A DNA stretch of 64,000 bases from an uncultured Ignavibacteria bacterium (GCA_937974175.1 CALJIG010000037.1:39122-103121); one strand, 5' to 3'; shown: positions 25,851 to 34,286, counted from the first letter of the stretch. The notes: generated by a model from the sequence alone, not told the origin. Made by a program: numbers and translations.

Positions 25851-25913
25851 AGTGAATAATTAATTTTCAAAAGTTATTGCTTTTGAAAAACAAAAAAATT
25901 AATTTGATTCACT
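25851..25913 (+). other. Long imperfect hairpin in an intergenic transcription unit
   Basis: AGTGAAT (25851-25857) pairs with ATTCACT (25907-25913), ATTAATT with AATTAAT further in, and TTCAAAAG (25866-25873) with CTTTTGAA (25880-25887) around the loop TTATTG. It lies after one terminator and before a small ORF and a second terminator, so it probably belongs to a short independent RNA. Confidence 0.6.
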
Positions 25914-25959
25914 CAGTTATTTTACTGGAAAAATCTAAATGGGAAACCGGAAAGGAGTA

Positions 25960-26043
25960 ATGTATGATAGTAAACAATTTTTTGACGGAGGCGCGTCTCT
26001 AACTATCATGTTTGTTAACGTAGATTTTAACAAGAGTTTTTGA
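25960..26043 (+). CDS. Candidate 27-residue small ORF in a structured RNA
   Basis: ATG at 25960 follows a near-perfect ribosome-binding site (AAAGGAG, 25951-25957) and runs 27 codons to TGA 26041-26043: MYDSKQFFDGGASLTIMFVN then VDFNKSF. The coding part contains an 8-bp inverted repeat, ATGATAGT / ACTATCAT, enclosing GACG / CGTC. The same bases may therefore fold, either as a regulatory leader peptide or as a small RNA without translation. It matches no peptide I know. The unit ends at the + strand terminator 26124-26158 and encodes nothing else. Confidence 0.4.
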   Translation: MYDSKQFFDGGASLTIMFVNVDFNKSF

Positions 26044-26123
26044 TATAAGAGGGGAAGGTGTAGAATTGTCTAAGAACAGATTAGGTTCTGTTTTTTGCCG
26101 CGCTAAACCTCAGGAATTAAATC

Positions 26124-26158
26124 AGCCCTGAAGGCGAGAATCCTTCAGGGCTTTTTTT
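26124..26158 (+). terminator. Terminator of the small intergenic unit
   Basis: AGCCCTGAAGG / CCTTCAGGGCT stem with seven Ts on the + strand. The T run favours + strand termination, although it may also stop the minus-strand gene that ends at 26167. Confidence 0.88.
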
Positions 26159-26166
26159 ATAATATC

Positions 26167-29058
26167 TTACTTCAATACCACCATCTTCTTCACATCTGAA
26201 AATTTATCCGTGCTGAGTTTATAAAAATATGTTCCGCTTGATAAGTTCTTCGCATCGAATTGAACTGAATAATATCCTGCATCTTTAACTTCATTCACTA
26301 ATGAAGCAACTTCCTTCCCTGTCAAATCATAAACTTTAAGAGTGACAAAGCTGTTAATTGCTAACTGATAATTAATAATTGAAACGGGATTAAACGGGTT
26401 CGGGTAATTCTGAGCAAGAGCGTATTTGTTTGGTGCCCCTATGACAATTTCACTTGATAGCTCGAAGTACTCAAAATTACCGTTATAGTCTATCTGTTTC
26501 AGGCGATAGCTATATCTCCCCGTGTTCAAACTATTATCTTTGAAAGTATAATTTTGTTGTGTGTTTGTTGTTCCGTGACCATCTACGTATCCGACTTTTT
26601 TCCATCCGATGCCGAATGAATTTCTTTCAATCTCAAATCCTTTATTATTTTGTTCCTGTGTGGTGCTCCAGTTAAGAGTAACGTTATTACTACTCACACT
26701 TGAAGTAAATGATGCAAGCTCTACAGGCAGCGGATAAACTGCCGTATTTAATAAAACTGAAAAATTATTAGAGAAGTAGTTTACCGTAGCCAAATCCGGT
26801 TTGCCATCATTATTAATATCAGCAATTGAAACTGAAAGAGGATAACCCCCAGTTGTAAAACTAGTAAAAATTGAGAAATCTGGAATACTTGCACCGGGAG
26901 TTGTTGTGTTTAATAAAACATTAACTAAATCTGAACCAGGATTCGTAACAGCTACATCCGGTTTACCGTCTCCGTTTAAGTCGCCGATTGATAGTGATCC
27001 ATTACTTGCTCCTGCAAAATTATAAAAACCAGAAAAAGTTGGGATCAATGCGCCCGGAGTTGTACTATTTATGAAAACTATAACTGAATTTGGCGGACCA
27101 GCCGTTGCTATATCCGGTTTACCGTCGCCGTTAAAATCGCCTATTGTTACTGAATATGGATCGGTGCCTCCTTGTGATAAATCTATCCTCGAAGAAAAGG
27201 TCGCTGTGGATGCGCCGGGAGTTGTTGTGTTCAAGTAAACTGAAACTGTCCCGGCAGTAATATTAGCAGTAGCCAAATCCGGTTTACCGTCGCCGTTTAA
27301 ATCGCCTATTGTTACTGAATTTGGGCGGAGACCTACTGGAAAATCTGTCCTAGGAGAAAAGGTCGCCGTGGATGCACCGGGAGTTGTTGTGTTAAAGAAA
27401 ACTGAAACAGAATTTGAAAAATAATTAGCAATAACCAAATCCGGTTTACCGTCGCCGTTTAAGTCGCCTATTTTTACTGAGTATGGTCCTGTGCCTGTTG
27501 CAAAATCTGTCCTCGAAGAAAATGCCGGTGTTGATGCGCCCGGAGTTGTTGTGTTAAAATATACTGATACAGCATTTGCTATTACGTTTGTAAAAGCCAT
27601 ATCAGGTTTTCCATCTCCGTTTAAGTCGCCGATTGTTAAATCTTGTGGTCCGTCCTCCGTCGCAAAATCTGTTCCGGCAGAATAAGTCGGCGTTGATGCG
27701 CCCGGAGTAGTTGTATTTAAAAAAACTGAACCTAAATTTGTCCCCTGAATTAGTACAGCTAAATCCTTTTTCCCATCTCCATTAAAGTCAGCGATTGATA
27801 CTGATGCTGGTTCTATTCCCGTTGTAAAATCCGTCTTTGCAGAAAACGTTGCCGGTGTTACACCAAGCGTCAATGTGTTCATAAATACTGAAACATTATT
27901 TGTAGTTTCATTTCCCGTTGCCATATCAGGTTTACCATCGCCGTTTAAATCACAGATTGAAACGGAGCTTGGAGCTGTTCCAGTTGTATAAAACGATACT
28001 GCGCCAAAAGTAGGAGTAGCAGCACCGGGAGTTGTGGTGTTCAGAAAAACCGATACTGAATTTATATTGTAATTTGTCGCTGCCATATCAGGTTTGCCGT
28101 CTCTGTTAAAATCACCTAGTGTAACTGTATATGGTCCGCTGCCAGTTGCAAAATCTGTCTTAGCAGAGAAAGTTGGTGTTGATGCGCCAGGTGCAGTTGT
28201 GTTCAAAAAAACTGATACTGAGTTTGAACCGTAATTTGCAACAGCCATATCGGATACTCCGTCTCCGTTTAAATCGCGGATTGCAACTGAAGCAGGATTA
28301 GTTCCTGCAGTGAAATCTGTCTTTGCTGAGAATGTTGGTGTTGAAGCACCGGGTGTTGTTGTATTTATAAAAACAGAGACTGACGTTCCATCATAATTTG
28401 CTGAAGCAATTTCATTTTTTCCGTCTCCGTTAAAATCGCCTGTTGATACTGAGTATGGTCCGGTTCCGGTTGTAAAATCCGTCTTCGCTGAAAAAGTCGG
28501 AGTTGATGCGCCGGGTGTTGTTGTATTAAATAATACAGATAAGGTGTTACTCCCGTAGTTCGCTACAACCATATCAGGTTTACCGTCACCGTTAAAATCA
28601 CTAAATGAAACTGAAGCAGGATTAGTACCTGCCGTGAAATCGGTCTTAGCGGTAAAAGTTGGTGTAGATGCGCCGGGAGTTGTTGTGTTTATAAAAACTG
28701 AAACTGAAGTTTCATTGTAATTTGCTACAGCAATATCCGGTTTTCCGTCGCCGTTAAGGTCGCCGATTGCTGTTGCATAAGCGCCGGTTCCTGTTGCAAA
28801 ATCTGTTGCAGCAGAGAAAGTTGGCGTTGATGCTCCGGGTGTAGTTGTATTTAATAAAACTGATACTGTAGCTGCGCCGAAGTTAGCGGAAATCATATCC
28901 GCTTTTCCATCGCCGTTAAAATCACCGAAGGAAACTGAATAAGGAGTTGTGCCTGTAGTAAAATCTGTCTTTGTTGAAAAGTCCTGCGCTGAAGCGCTGG
29001 ATGAAAAAATATTTGCAATTAAAACGAAAGCAAACACAAGTTTTAGTAATTTTGTCAT
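26167..29058 (-). CDS. T9SS cargo protein with 14 FG-GAP/VCBS repeats
   Basis: Secreted protein of 963 residues from ATG 29058, preferred over 29106 because it directly begins the signal peptide (MTKLLKLVFAFVLIANIFSS). Residues ~27-778 are 14 tandem repeats of about 54 residues with the calcium-binding loop D-x-N-x-DG-x-x-D (DFNGDGKPD, DLNGDGKPD) and the phrase NTTTPGASTPT. Fourteen blades would fit two seven-bladed integrin-type propellers. A linker resembling that in the 19703 gene (LNWSTTQEQNNKGFEIER) follows, then the T9SS type A domain ending KKMVVLK. Probably a surface adhesin or carbohydrate-binding protein (inferred). In repeat 4 the loop reads DGKNEI. Confidence 0.9.
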   Translation of the reverse strand: MTKLLKLVFAFVLIANIFSSSASAQDFSTKTDFTTGTTPYSVSFGDFNGDGKADMISANFGAATVSVLLNTTTPGASTPTFSAATDFATGTGAYATAIGDLNGDGKPDIAVANYNETSVSVFINTTTPGASTPTFTAKTDFTAGTNPASVSFSDFNGDGKPDMVVANYGSNTLSVLFNTTTPGASTPTFSAKTDFTTGTGPYSVSTGDFNGDGKNEIASANYDGTSVSVFINTTTPGASTPTFSAKTDFTAGTNPASVAIRDLNGDGVSDMAVANYGSNSVSVFLNTTAPGASTPTFSAKTDFATGSGPYTVTLGDFNRDGKPDMAATNYNINSVSVFLNTTTPGAATPTFGAVSFYTTGTAPSSVSICDLNGDGKPDMATGNETTNNVSVFMNTLTLGVTPATFSAKTDFTTGIEPASVSIADFNGDGKKDLAVLIQGTNLGSVFLNTTTPGASTPTYSAGTDFATEDGPQDLTIGDLNGDGKPDMAFTNVIANAVSVYFNTTTPGASTPAFSSRTDFATGTGPYSVKIGDLNGDGKPDLVIANYFSNSVSVFFNTTTPGASTATFSPRTDFPVGLRPNSVTIGDLNGDGKPDLATANITAGTVSVYLNTTTPGASTATFSSRIDLSQGGTDPYSVTIGDFNGDGKPDIATAGPPNSVIVFINSTTPGALIPTFSGFYNFAGASNGSLSIGDLNGDGKPDVAVTNPGSDLVNVLLNTTTPGASIPDFSIFTSFTTGGYPLSVSIADINNDGKPDLATVNYFSNNFSVLLNTAVYPLPVELASFTSSVSSNNVTLNWSTTQEQNNKGFEIERNSFGIGWKKVGYVDGHGTTNTQQNYTFKDNSLNTGRYSYRLKQIDYNGNFEYFELSSEIVIGAPNKYALAQNYPNPFNPVSIINYQLAINSFVTLKVYDLTGKEVASLVNEVKDAGYYSVQFDAKNLSSGTYFYKLSTDKFSDVKKMVVLK
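26725..28980 (-). repeat. Tandem 162-bp coding repeats (14 copies)
   Basis: DNA repeats underlying the FG-GAP array. Copies share long similar stretches such as GGTTTACCGTCGCCGTTTAA and GCGCCGGGAGTTGTTGTGTT on the + strand. Repeats 12-14 are slightly shorter or diverged. Copy number is likely to vary by recombination and is easily mis-assembled. Confidence 0.85.
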
Positions 29059-29531
29059 TAGGGGGATAAAATAATTATAAAAAGTAATTAATAATTGAAA
29101 ACACAAATATTTTGAAATAGTTCAAACATTGCAAAAAGAAATTCGGGCAAAATCCTCCTCGTTTTTCTATATATGGATTGATATTCTATTGATTAAAAAG
29201 TAGTTTAAGTGAAATTTCATCACTTTGGAATACAGTATATTATTTTTTGGAATATTAAGACTTTTCCATTTTTTGTGTCAAGTTATAAAAAAATAAATCG
29301 CCCTATTAGTAGTAATAGGATGAATTTGATTTCATTAATTGTATACTCTTAGTAAATTTCTTACGGGCAAAATCCCACTTGATGAGTTTTTTTTTAAAAA
29401 AAAATAATTAAGGAAAGTGCTATTAGCAAGACGAATTACAATGTAACATTTCCTGTTAAAAATAAGCTTTATTTTGCAGAAATCTGATTGATTAATATTT
29501 GTTTTATATTACCTTAAATCAAAATGTTACA

Positions 29532-29554
29532 ATAATGTTACACTGTAACATTAT
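29532..29554. repeat. Perfect 23-bp palindrome
   Basis: ATAATGTTACA - C - TGTAACATTAT: 11-bp arms around one base. It could be a dimeric regulator site or part of a repeat; there is no nearby gene start to favour an operator. Confidence 0.6.
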
Positions 29555-29573
29555 CCTGAGAAAGGTTTTCTGT

Positions 29574-29640
29574 TTCCCAAAGTCCCCGTTGGGAAGCTAT
29601 ACGAACAGTTGAGACATTCCCAACGAGGACGTTGGGAATG
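29574..29640. repeat. Two REP-like palindromes
   Basis: TTCCCAA / TTGGGAA (29574-29595) and CATTCCCAACG / CGTTGGGAATG (29615-29640) share the CCCAACG core in both directions, like repetitive extragenic palindromes. Confidence 0.65.
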
Positions 29641-29846
29641 AGTGAAAACGGTGGAAATTCCAAGTATTTTATTTTGCAGAAATCCGTCAAAAACCCGTCA
29701 AGATTAATAAAAAATAATGAGTTTGAGAATGCCGATATTGTTTTTACAATATTGCTTGGTTAAAAATTCAGCAGAGTGATGAAAAATGGAGTGTGGAATT
29801 TGAAGTATTAGTTCAAGTTTTAAATAGGCAAATTTTAAAAAGAAAA

Positions 29847-29878
29847 TCCCGCTGAAAACGGGACTGAGCCTCGCTCAG
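29847..29878. repeat. Two adjacent small hairpins
   Basis: TCCCG / CGGGA (29847-29863) directly followed by CTGAGC / GCTCAG (29864-29878). Confidence 0.55.
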
Positions 29879-29918
29879 AATGCAACAATAATGTTACTCT
29901 GAAGTATTGCTGTTCAAG

Positions 29919-29943
29919 CCCCCTCCTTCTTCTAAGGAGGGGG
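29919..29943. repeat. GC-rich palindrome
   Basis: CCCCCTCCTT / AAGGAGGGGG with a 5-base loop, followed by GAAGGGGGTGG, a form common in dispersed intergenic repeats. Confidence 0.6.
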
Positions 29944-30051
29944 AAGGGGGTGGTTAACCAAGAATTTTCATATTAAGCCTCTGACTCCCTACCGCATCAA
30001 GTGCGGGACAAGCTCTTGGTAAGGGGGAGAACAGTTTTCAGGGAAATAAAA

Positions 30052-30083
30052 AAAGCCCTTCAGGTTTTAACCTAAAGGGCTTT
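30052..30083 (-). terminator. Terminator of the atpDC / tRNA-Lys unit
   Basis: AAAGCCCTT-x-AGG / CCT-x-AAGGGCTTT stem with a T run on the minus strand, 8 bases past the tRNA. There is no terminator between atpC and the tRNA. Confidence 0.88.
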
Positions 30084-30090
30084 AGATGAG

Positions 30091-30162
30091 TGAGACCGGG
30101 TGGATTCGAACCACCGACCTACGGCTTAAAAGGCAGTTGCTCTACCGCTGAGCTACGGTCCC
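30091..30162 (-). tRNA. tRNA-Lys (anticodon TTT)
   Basis: 72 bases, with acceptor stem GGGACCG / CGGTCTC, D stem GCTC / GAGC, anticodon loop CTTTTAA and T arm GGTGG-TTCGAAT-CCACC. CCA is not encoded. The anticodon stem ACTGC / GCCGT has one T-C mismatch (position 29-41), where related tRNAs have A at 41. It lies 25 bases downstream of atpC on the same strand. Confidence 0.93.
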
Positions 30163-30187
30163 ATCGTATTACAAAAATTATTATTGT

Positions 30188-30598
30188 TTATTTATTTCCG
30201 GCTAATTTTATGCGGTTCTTAGCTCTTTCAGCTTCTATTTTAGCAATTTGTTTCTGGTGATACATGTTTTCAGCGTTCAGGATTTCTTCAGCGCGTCTTA
30301 AAGCCTGTTCGGCTCTTTCAACGTTGATTTCTTCCTGAGACTCTACAGCATCTGCTAAAATAATAACTGTGTTATTATTAACTTCAAGAATTCCTGAGCT
30401 GATTGCAAAGAATTGAGTTCTGCCTTCTTCAGTTACAATTTTAATTGTTCCGATTTTTAAGGAGGAAATTAAAGGAGCATGTCTGTATAAAACCTGGAAA
30501 CCGCCAAGCTCTCCGGGTGCAGTAACTGAAGTTACTTTACCTGAGAAAACGGTCTTTACAGGACTGACAATATCTAACTGAATTAATTTATCTGACAT
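30188..30598 (-). CDS. atpC: ATP synthase F1 epsilon subunit
   Basis: Central-stalk subunit of the F1Fo ATP synthase, 136 residues, the usual length. The N-terminal beta-sandwich has LDIVSPVKTVFSGKV, PGELGGFQVLYRHAPLIS and the ILADAVE strand. A C-terminal helical hairpin (ERAEQALRRAEEILNAE) follows; it is the part that can inhibit rotation in bacterial enzymes. It starts 38 bases after atpD. The two-gene atpDC operon, apart from the other subunits, is known from Chlorobi and Bacteroidota relatives. Confidence 0.95.
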   Translation of the reverse strand: MSDKLIQLDIVSPVKTVFSGKVTSVTAPGELGGFQVLYRHAPLISSLKIGTIKIVTEEGRTQFFAISSGILEVNNNTVIILADAVESQEEINVERAEQALRRAEEILNAENMYHQKQIAKIEAERAKNRIKLAGNK

Positions 30599-30636
30599 TA
30601 AAAATGAAGTCTAATCTAAAATTTGTTACTAATTGA

Positions 30637-32052
30637 TTACTGCATTGATTTAGCTTTTTCAATAGCTTCTTCAATTGTACCTACCATGTAGAATGCGTTT
30701 TCAGGTAAGTGATCATATTCACCGTTTACGATAGCTTTAAAGCTCTTAATTGTTTCTTCTACTTTTACATATTTGCCCGGGATGTTTGTGAACTGCTCAG
30801 CAACAGAGAAAGGCTGTGATAAGAACTTCTGAATCTTTCTTGCTCTTGCTACAGTCATTTTATCTTCGTCAGATAATTCGTCGATACCGAGAATGTTAAT
30901 GATGTCCTGTAAATCTTTATATGTCTGTAAAATTTTCTTTACGCTTTGTGCAACATTGTAATGCTCTTCACCTACAACTAACGGATCAAGAATTCTTGAT
31001 GTAGATGTAAGCGGGTCCACAGCAGGGTAAATACCAAGCTCGGAGATTTTTCTTGAAAGCTCTGTTGTAGCATCTAAGTGAGCGAATGCTGTTGCAGGAG
31101 CCGGATCAGTGTAGTCATCAGCAGGTACGTAGATAGCCTGAATAGATGTAATGGAACCGTCTTTTGTAGATGTAATTCTTTCCTGTAAGGCACCCATCTC
31201 AGAAGCTAAAGTAGGCTGGTAACCTACAGCTGAAGGCATACGACCAAGAAGAGCGGATACCTCAGAACCTGCCTGAGTAAATCTGAAAATGTTATCTACG
31301 AATAAAAGTACGTCTTTGTGTTCTTCGTCTCTGAAGTACTCTGCAACTGTTAAAGCTGTCAAAGCAACTCGTTGTCTGGCTCCCGGAGGTTCGTTCATCT
31401 GACCGAATACAAGTGCAGTGTTTTTAATAACGCCTGACTCGGACATTTCTAAATATAAGTCGTTTCCTTCTCTTGTTCTTTCACCAACACCTGCGAATAC
31501 TGAGTAACCGCCGTGATGCTTTGCGATATTGTGGATTAACTCCTGAATAATAACTGTCTTTCCTACCCCTGCACCGCCGAACAGACCGGTCTTTCCGCCC
31601 TTTGTATAAGGCTCAAGAAGGTCGATAACTTTGATACCTGTTTCAAACATTTCTTTCTGTGTAGAAAGATTTTTGAAAGAAGGTGCGGGTCTGTGGATTG
31701 GATAAGTTTTTTTAGCGTTTATTGGTCCTTTACCGTCAATTTCGTTTCCTGTTACATTAATAAGTCTTCCTAATACTTCGTCTCCAACCGGAACTGTTAT
31801 TGGCTCACCCTGGTCAATTGCTTCCATTCCTCTTACAAGTCCGTCTGTGCTATCCATCGCAACTGCTCTTACCTGAGATTCCCCTAAATGCTGCTGAACC
31901 TCGCAAACGAGAATGTCTTCAACACCTTCAGTTGTTTTTCTTGGGATATGGAGCGCATTATAAATAGATGGCAATTCACCACCGGCAAAATCTAAGTCTA
32001 CAACCGGTCCGATAACCTGGATTATCTTACCAATATTTTTATTTATAGCCAT
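30637..32052 (-). CDS. atpD: ATP synthase F1 beta subunit
   Basis: Catalytic subunit of F1Fo ATP synthase at the inner membrane, 471 residues. The Walker A loop GGAGVGKT is at residues 159-166, Walker B is LLFVDNIFRF, and the catalytic-site block GRMPSAVGYQPTL follows. The N-terminal barrel (IIQVIGPVVDLDFAGGELP) is complete. A TATATTTG promoter box lies 31 bases upstream of the ATG. It is followed by atpC and then tRNA-Lys before the first terminator. Confidence 0.97.
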   Translation of the reverse strand: MAINKNIGKIIQVIGPVVDLDFAGGELPSIYNALHIPRKTTEGVEDILVCEVQQHLGESQVRAVAMDSTDGLVRGMEAIDQGEPITVPVGDEVLGRLINVTGNEIDGKGPINAKKTYPIHRPAPSFKNLSTQKEMFETGIKVIDLLEPYTKGGKTGLFGGAGVGKTVIIQELIHNIAKHHGGYSVFAGVGERTREGNDLYLEMSESGVIKNTALVFGQMNEPPGARQRVALTALTVAEYFRDEEHKDVLLFVDNIFRFTQAGSEVSALLGRMPSAVGYQPTLASEMGALQERITSTKDGSITSIQAIYVPADDYTDPAPATAFAHLDATTELSRKISELGIYPAVDPLTSTSRILDPLVVGEEHYNVAQSVKKILQTYKDLQDIINILGIDELSDEDKMTVARARKIQKFLSQPFSVAEQFTNIPGKYVKVEETIKSFKAIVNGEYDHLPENAFYMVGTIEEAIEKAKSMQ

Positions 32053-32083
32053 TAAATTAAAGTGAAAATTTTAACGATAAACA

Positions 32084-32091
32084 CAAATATA
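32084..32091 (-). promoter_or_regulatory. TAnnTTTG promoter box for atpDC
   Basis: Minus strand reads TATATTTG, an exact match to the Bacteroidota -7 consensus, 31 bases before the atpD ATG. The -33 element is not clear. Confidence 0.6.
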
Positions 32092-32158
32092 GCCATTTTG
32101 TGTGAAAGATAAAAGAGGAAAAAAGCGGGATTTATCTTCTATTTTCGGAATAAAACAA

Positions 32159-32192
32159 AAAATCCCCTTTTCAACAAAGAAAAGAGGATTTT
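32159..32192 (-). terminator. Terminator of glmS
   Basis: AAAATCC-x-CTTTTC / GAAAAG-x-GGATTTT stem, T run on the minus strand, 20 bases past the glmS stop. Confidence 0.88.
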
Positions 32193-32212
32193 TATCAGTT
32201 ATAAATTGAATA

Positions 32213-34054
32213 TTATTCTACCGTAACTGACTTTGCCAGATTTCTAGGCTGGTCAACGTTACATCCTCTTGCAGTTGCTATATAATAAGATAAGAACTGT
32301 AAAGGAATACTGTTTATAATAGGCTGCAGCATATCGTGTGTTTTCGGCACTCTTAATACATAATCTGAGTAATCTGCAATGTTATCATCGTCTTCAGTAG
32401 CGATTGTTATTATCTTTCCTTTTCTTGCACGTACTTCTTCAATGTTTGATATTACTTTATCATATGTTCCGTCTTTAGTTGCGATAAATACAACCGGCAT
32501 ATTTTCATCGATTAAAGCAATAGGTCCGTGCTTCATTTCAGCTGCAGGATATCCTTCTGCGTGAATATAAGAAATTTCTTTCAGCTTCAACGCGCCTTCA
32601 AGTGCTACAGGGAAATTTAATCCTCTGCCAAGATATAAGAAATTCTTTGCATCTTTAAATTCTTCAGCAATATATTTGAAATAATCTTTCTTATCTATTA
32701 GCTGTTTCATTTTATATGGAAGCAGTTCAATCTCTGCTCCTATCTTCTTAAATTCATCTTCTGAAATAGTGCCTTTTTCTTTGGCAATCATCATAGTAAG
32801 AAGAACTAATGACATTAGCTGGCAAGTGAATGCCTTTGTAGAAGCAACTCCGATTTCCGGTCCGGCGTGAATGTAAGTACCCGCATCAACTTCACGTGCG
32901 ATAGTGCTTCCTACAACGTTTACGAATCCTAATGTAGTGGCACCGTGCTTCTTTGCTTCTCTCATGGCAGCAAGTGTATCTGCTGTTTCTCCGCTTTGAG
33001 AAATAAGAATCACAACATCGTCTTGTCTTATAATCGGATTTCTATATCTGAACTCAGATGCATATTCTACTTCTGTAGGAATTCTGCAATATGTTTCAAG
33101 CATGTATTCGCCGACAAGTCCTGCATGCCATGCAGTGCCGCAGGCAGTTATTATAACTCTCTTCGCATTGAAAATTTTATCTTTAATAGAAGCTAAACCG
33201 CCAAGCTTCACTTCGCCTGTTTCGAATTTTATTCTTCCTCTGTAAGTATTCTGAATTATATCAGGCTGCTCACAGATTTCTTTTAACATAAAATGATCGT
33301 AACCGCTTTTTTCTATCTGTTCTAAATCATATTCGATCTGCTGAACTTCTCTATGAATATCTTCGTCATCAATAGTTTTTAACTTAATACCATTTCTTCT
33401 AAGAACGGCATATTCACCGTCTTCTAAATAAATAACGTTTTTAGTATGAGCAATAATTGCAGATGCATCTGATGATACGATAATTTCGTCCTGACCTACA
33501 CCGAACATTAAAGGCGAACCCTTTCTTGCGACTATTATTTTACCCGGGTCTTCAACACATAAACATGCAATACCGTAGGTACCGTCAACTTCACAGAGTG
33601 AAAGACGCACAGCTACTTCAAAATTTTTATTGTGATTAATGTAATTATAACTAATGAGATTTACGAGAATTTCAGTATCAGTATCTGTGTGAAAGATATA
33701 ACCTTCTGAAGAAAGTTTTTTCTTAAGCGTCTTATAGTTTTCGATGATTCCGTTATGAACAAGATAAAATTTATTATGCATATCGGTATGAGGATGAGCA
33801 TTGTTATCATTCGGTTCGCCGTGAGTTGCCCAGCGTGTATGTCCAATACCAACATTACCATCAAATACATCTACCGGAATCTGCGTTTCAATTTCTTTTA
33901 TCTTTCCTGCTTTTTTGAACAGCTTTATTTCTGAAGCTGCATTGATGATTGCCACACCTGCGGAGTCATATCCGCGATATTCCAAACGCTTTAGTCCATC
34001 GACAATTATTGGGAGTGAATTTCTTTTGCCGATGTATCCAACAATACCACACAT
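32213..34054 (-). CDS. glmS: Glutamine-fructose-6-phosphate aminotransferase (isomerising)
   Basis: Makes glucosamine-6-phosphate from fructose-6-phosphate and glutamine, the first step toward UDP-GlcNAc for peptidoglycan and surface glycans. 613 residues, normal length. The N-terminal glutaminase begins MCGIVGYIG with nucleophile Cys2 and has RLEYRGYDSAG. Two SIS isomerase domains follow (ACGTAWHAG, SQSGETADTLAA, STKAFTCQ). The conserved C-terminus LAKSVTVE is intact. It stands between two terminators, so it has its own promoter in the short gap after the tRNA-Leu terminator. Confidence 0.97.
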   Translation of the reverse strand: MCGIVGYIGKRNSLPIIVDGLKRLEYRGYDSAGVAIINAASEIKLFKKAGKIKEIETQIPVDVFDGNVGIGHTRWATHGEPNDNNAHPHTDMHNKFYLVHNGIIENYKTLKKKLSSEGYIFHTDTDTEILVNLISYNYINHNKNFEVAVRLSLCEVDGTYGIACLCVEDPGKIIVARKGSPLMFGVGQDEIIVSSDASAIIAHTKNVIYLEDGEYAVLRRNGIKLKTIDDEDIHREVQQIEYDLEQIEKSGYDHFMLKEICEQPDIIQNTYRGRIKFETGEVKLGGLASIKDKIFNAKRVIITACGTAWHAGLVGEYMLETYCRIPTEVEYASEFRYRNPIIRQDDVVILISQSGETADTLAAMREAKKHGATTLGFVNVVGSTIAREVDAGTYIHAGPEIGVASTKAFTCQLMSLVLLTMMIAKEKGTISEDEFKKIGAEIELLPYKMKQLIDKKDYFKYIAEEFKDAKNFLYLGRGLNFPVALEGALKLKEISYIHAEGYPAAEMKHGPIALIDENMPVVFIATKDGTYDKVISNIEEVRARKGKIITIATEDDDNIADYSDYVLRVPKTHDMLQPIINSIPLQFLSYYIATARGCNVDQPRNLAKSVTVE

Positions 34055-34086
34055 ATTTGTTTCCCCTATTTATTAATTTAGAAAAA

Positions 34087-34115
34087 AAATGAGCGACTCT
34101 TACCATCGCTCATTT
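34087..34115 (-). terminator. Terminator after tRNA-Leu
   Basis: Perfect 10-bp stem AAATGAGCGA / TCGCTCATTT, followed by a run of Ts on the minus strand. Confidence 0.9.
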
Positions 34116-34129
34116 CGTATGTTTATTCG

Positions 34130-34213
34130 TGCCGAAAAAGGGACTCGAACCCTTACTAGTTTAACCTAACCGGATTTTGAGTCCGGCGCGTCTACCAGTT
34201 CCGCCATTTCGGC
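34130..34213 (-). tRNA. tRNA-Leu (anticodon CAA)
   Basis: 84 bases with a long variable arm typical of Leu. Acceptor stem is GCCGAAA / TTTCGGC, anticodon stem CCGGA / TCCGG with loop CTCAAAA, and T arm AAGGG-TTCGAGT-CCCTT. All stems pair fully. CCA is not encoded. Confidence 0.96.
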
Positions 34214-34286
34214 CGCAATTTTCAATATACGAAAATTTTACCTTCTTTACAGTGTCGAAAAATAGCCTGATTTCTTTAAAAACTAA

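Larger units (their letters stand above)
29059..30051. other. Non-coding region of about 1 kb rich in palindromes
   Basis: No gene is supported on either strand. The first ~430 bases are AT-rich and hold the promoter region of the FG-GAP gene (AATATTTG near 29106). The rest contains the palindromes listed separately plus a direct repeat, ACAATAATGTTAC at 29529-29541 and again near 29886-29898. The 29980-30030 part (CCGCATCAAGTGCGGGACAA, GGTAAGGGGGAG) looks like a dispersed-repeat fragment. Confidence 0.6.

Noticed and set aside
26725..28980. Regular repeats that could be mistaken for a CRISPR or minisatellite
   Set aside because: They are 162-bp in-frame coding units with the D-x-N-x-DG-x-x-D loop of FG-GAP repeats. 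There are no spacers and no cas genes.
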